From positions 1-6,650 of the forward strand of contig JALHPX010000176.1 of NCBI GenBank assembly GCA_022842225.1: a stretch of DNA of 6,650 bases, written 5' to 3'. How positions within the stretch are numbered: position 1 is the first letter of the stretch; each line of letters starts with the position of its first letter. The translations under genes and the position numbers were made by a program. Under the pieces are notes generated by a model. The model was not told the DNA's origin, did no database searches, and was given only the letters and a program-made list of their open reading frames with translations. Below are positions 5,733-6,650 of this stretch, piece by piece. Source of the stretch: a bacterium. GTDB lineage: Bacteria; Bdellovibrionota; FAC87; UBA2466.

Positions 5733-6649
5733 TACTTCTCCGGTACGCGAGTGGCAGGATCTGCCGGCGCGACTTCTAAGCTATAAAGAGAGCGACCGCG
5801 CCGACCAAAGGCCCGCACATCCACTTCCCATTTGCCCGCCACAGACGTTTTGAGGGTCATGAAATTCATTTCGCCGTCTCGGCCCGCAATTTGTCTCGGA
5901 TTGGGATCGAGCGAAAACGATCCAGGGAAAGTCTTGGCGTGGATCGCGCTCGACGTAAACTCGTAGGTTTGAAATCCCAATACCGATGCTTCTATCCGCA
6001 TGACTTCCGATAGATGGCGATCGCCGCTTAGAAAGACAATGGGACTCGCCCTTTGCTTCAGCCGTTGCAGGAACCTCGCAAAACTCGTCGGGTGACTGCC
6101 CTCGTAAGACTCGAACCGCTGATGCCCACCAAAAAACTGATCGCCACTAATGAGCCAAGAGGGCGTGCGGCTATCCAAGGAGGAGAAAAGCCATGCCTCT
6201 GTGTCTCGGCCAAAATGTTGCGCAAGCGCCCCCACTATCTTCTCGGGCGGGCTACGAAAATAGCGACCGTCTAAAAAGAAAAAAGCCTGACCAAACGCTT
6301 CAAACCGAAAGCTCACCCCAGGACCACGTTCCAGCTGCCCCGGATACGTAGGGTTGCCAAAAAAAGCCAAAAAGATTTCGCGCGAACCTTCCTTTAGGAG
6401 AAAATCGCTAGTCCCGTCGTTCTGACCAAAGTCATGATCATCCCAGAGTGCAAAGATCGGAATAAGCTTTGGGAGCTGAAAAAGATGCAGGCTAGCGCGC
6501 GTCTCACTATGCCGCTTCCAAAGATGCGCTAGTGTCATCGGGCCTTTTAGCCCTTGATCGGCATAGGTAGTATCTCCAATCAAAAACAAAACATCGGGTT
6601 TTTCCCGCGCCAACGCTATCCACTGAGCTTTCTGTTCGTCGACATAGTT
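5732..6649 (-). CDS. PhoD-like metallophosphatase / alkaline phosphatase D family, 5' partial
   Basis: The frame stays open to the right edge, so the true start and any signal peptide lie outside; 305 residues are visible. A TTG at 6613 is internal, because in-frame residues before it (ending Q-W-I-A) continue the family pattern. Visible metal-site motifs of the PhoD family are G-D-T-T-Y-A-D (visible residues 25-31), L-W-D-D-H-D-F-G (68-75), L-D-G-R-Y-F-R (126-132), I-S-G-D-Q-F-F (167-173, the usual product-side Gln-Phe motif), and L-S-G-D-R-H-L-S-E (207-215), followed by Y-E-F-T-S-S (229-234). The expected reaction is hydrolysis of phosphomono- or diesters with a binuclear metal centre, often Fe/Ca in well-studied PhoD; substrate and location are inferred, as many members are exported by Tat but the N-terminus is not seen here. 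It is the first visible gene of the operon with the transporter and the RimB-like protease. Confidence 0.88.
   Translation of the reverse strand, partial: NYVDEQKAQWIALAREKPDVLFLIGDTTYADQGLKGPMTLAHLWKRHSETRASLHLFQLPKLIPIFALWDDHDFGQNDGTSDFLLKEGSREIFLAFFGNPTYPGQLERGPGVSFRFEAFGQAFFFLDGRYFRSPPEKIVGALAQHFGRDTEAWLFSSLDSRTPSWLISGDQFFGGHQRFESYEGSHPTSFARFLQRLKQRASPIVFLSGDRHLSEVMRIEASVLGFQTYEFTSSAIHAKTFPGSFSLDPNPRQIAGRDGEMNFMTLKTSVAGKWEVDVRAFGRRGRSLYSLEVAPADPATRVPEK
5738..5741 (-). promoter_or_regulatory. Shine-Dalgarno of the transporter gene, inside the phosphatase gene end
   Basis: GGAG on the minus strand, within the Pro-Glu-Lys codons that end the phosphatase gene, lies 5 nt before the ATG at 5732. 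Together with the TAATG stop/start overlap it supports reinitiation coupling and fixes the transporter start. Confidence 0.7.
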
Positions 6650-6650
6650 G

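Noticed and set aside
5732..6613. TTG at 6613 as the start of the PhoD-like gene
   Set aside because: The frame continues to the right edge with residues that fit the family; starting at 6613 would put the metal motif G-D-T-T-Y at residue 13 with no export signal or ribosome site.
3940..6649. A defence or mobile-element system on the right side
   Set aside because: None of the three genes carries nuclease, helicase, toxin, recombinase or transposase motifs, and there are no flanking repeats or tRNA.

Overview
The window is a gene-dense stretch of a Gram-negative bacterial chromosome with moderate GC content. It carries seven protein genes and essentially no free intergenic DNA. An outer-membrane beta-barrel ending in Phe, a lipoprotein lytic transglycosylase and a periplasmic-type architecture support the Gram-negative assignment. 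The overall flavour (a lipoprotein Slt70-like enzyme, a UMF1-type transporter, a RimB-like protease) would fit a Bdellovibrionota or deltaproteobacteria-like organism. That placement is an impression from protein style and cannot be proven from this sequence.

Left part: a plus-strand outer-membrane beta-barrel gene enters from the left edge (its start lies outside) and ends at 980. Its stop codon overlaps the stop of a minus-strand pair: a fumarylacetoacetate hydrolase (FAH) family gene (FAHD1/acylpyruvase-like) followed 3 nt later by a YbaK/EbsC-family aminoacyl-tRNA deacylase. The pair is almost certainly one operon, because the Shine-Dalgarno of the deacylase is made by the last codons of the FAH gene.

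Middle: the FAH gene is divergent from a lipoprotein lytic transglycosylase (2120-3934), which probably starts at TTG. The starts are so close that both promoters must lie in or over the opposite gene's 5' end. The transglycosylase has a long helical N-terminal region with four cysteines, a clear SLT catalytic domain with its Glu, and an acidic tail.

Right part: a minus-strand operon runs inward from the right edge: PhoD-like metallophosphatase (5' end outside), UMF1/Atg22-like MFS transporter (TAATG overlap), then a small RimB/retropepsin-like protease 26 nt further on. It converges on the transglycosylase with only 5 nt between stops.

No tRNA, rRNA, CRISPR array, insertion sequence, phage gene or convincing intrinsic terminator was seen. 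No strong evidence for a new defence or mobile system was found. The most interesting points are the phosphatase-transporter-protease operon, the protease without a neighbouring RimK ligase in view, the head-to-head FAH/transglycosylase start region and the overlapping stop codons at 977-980.
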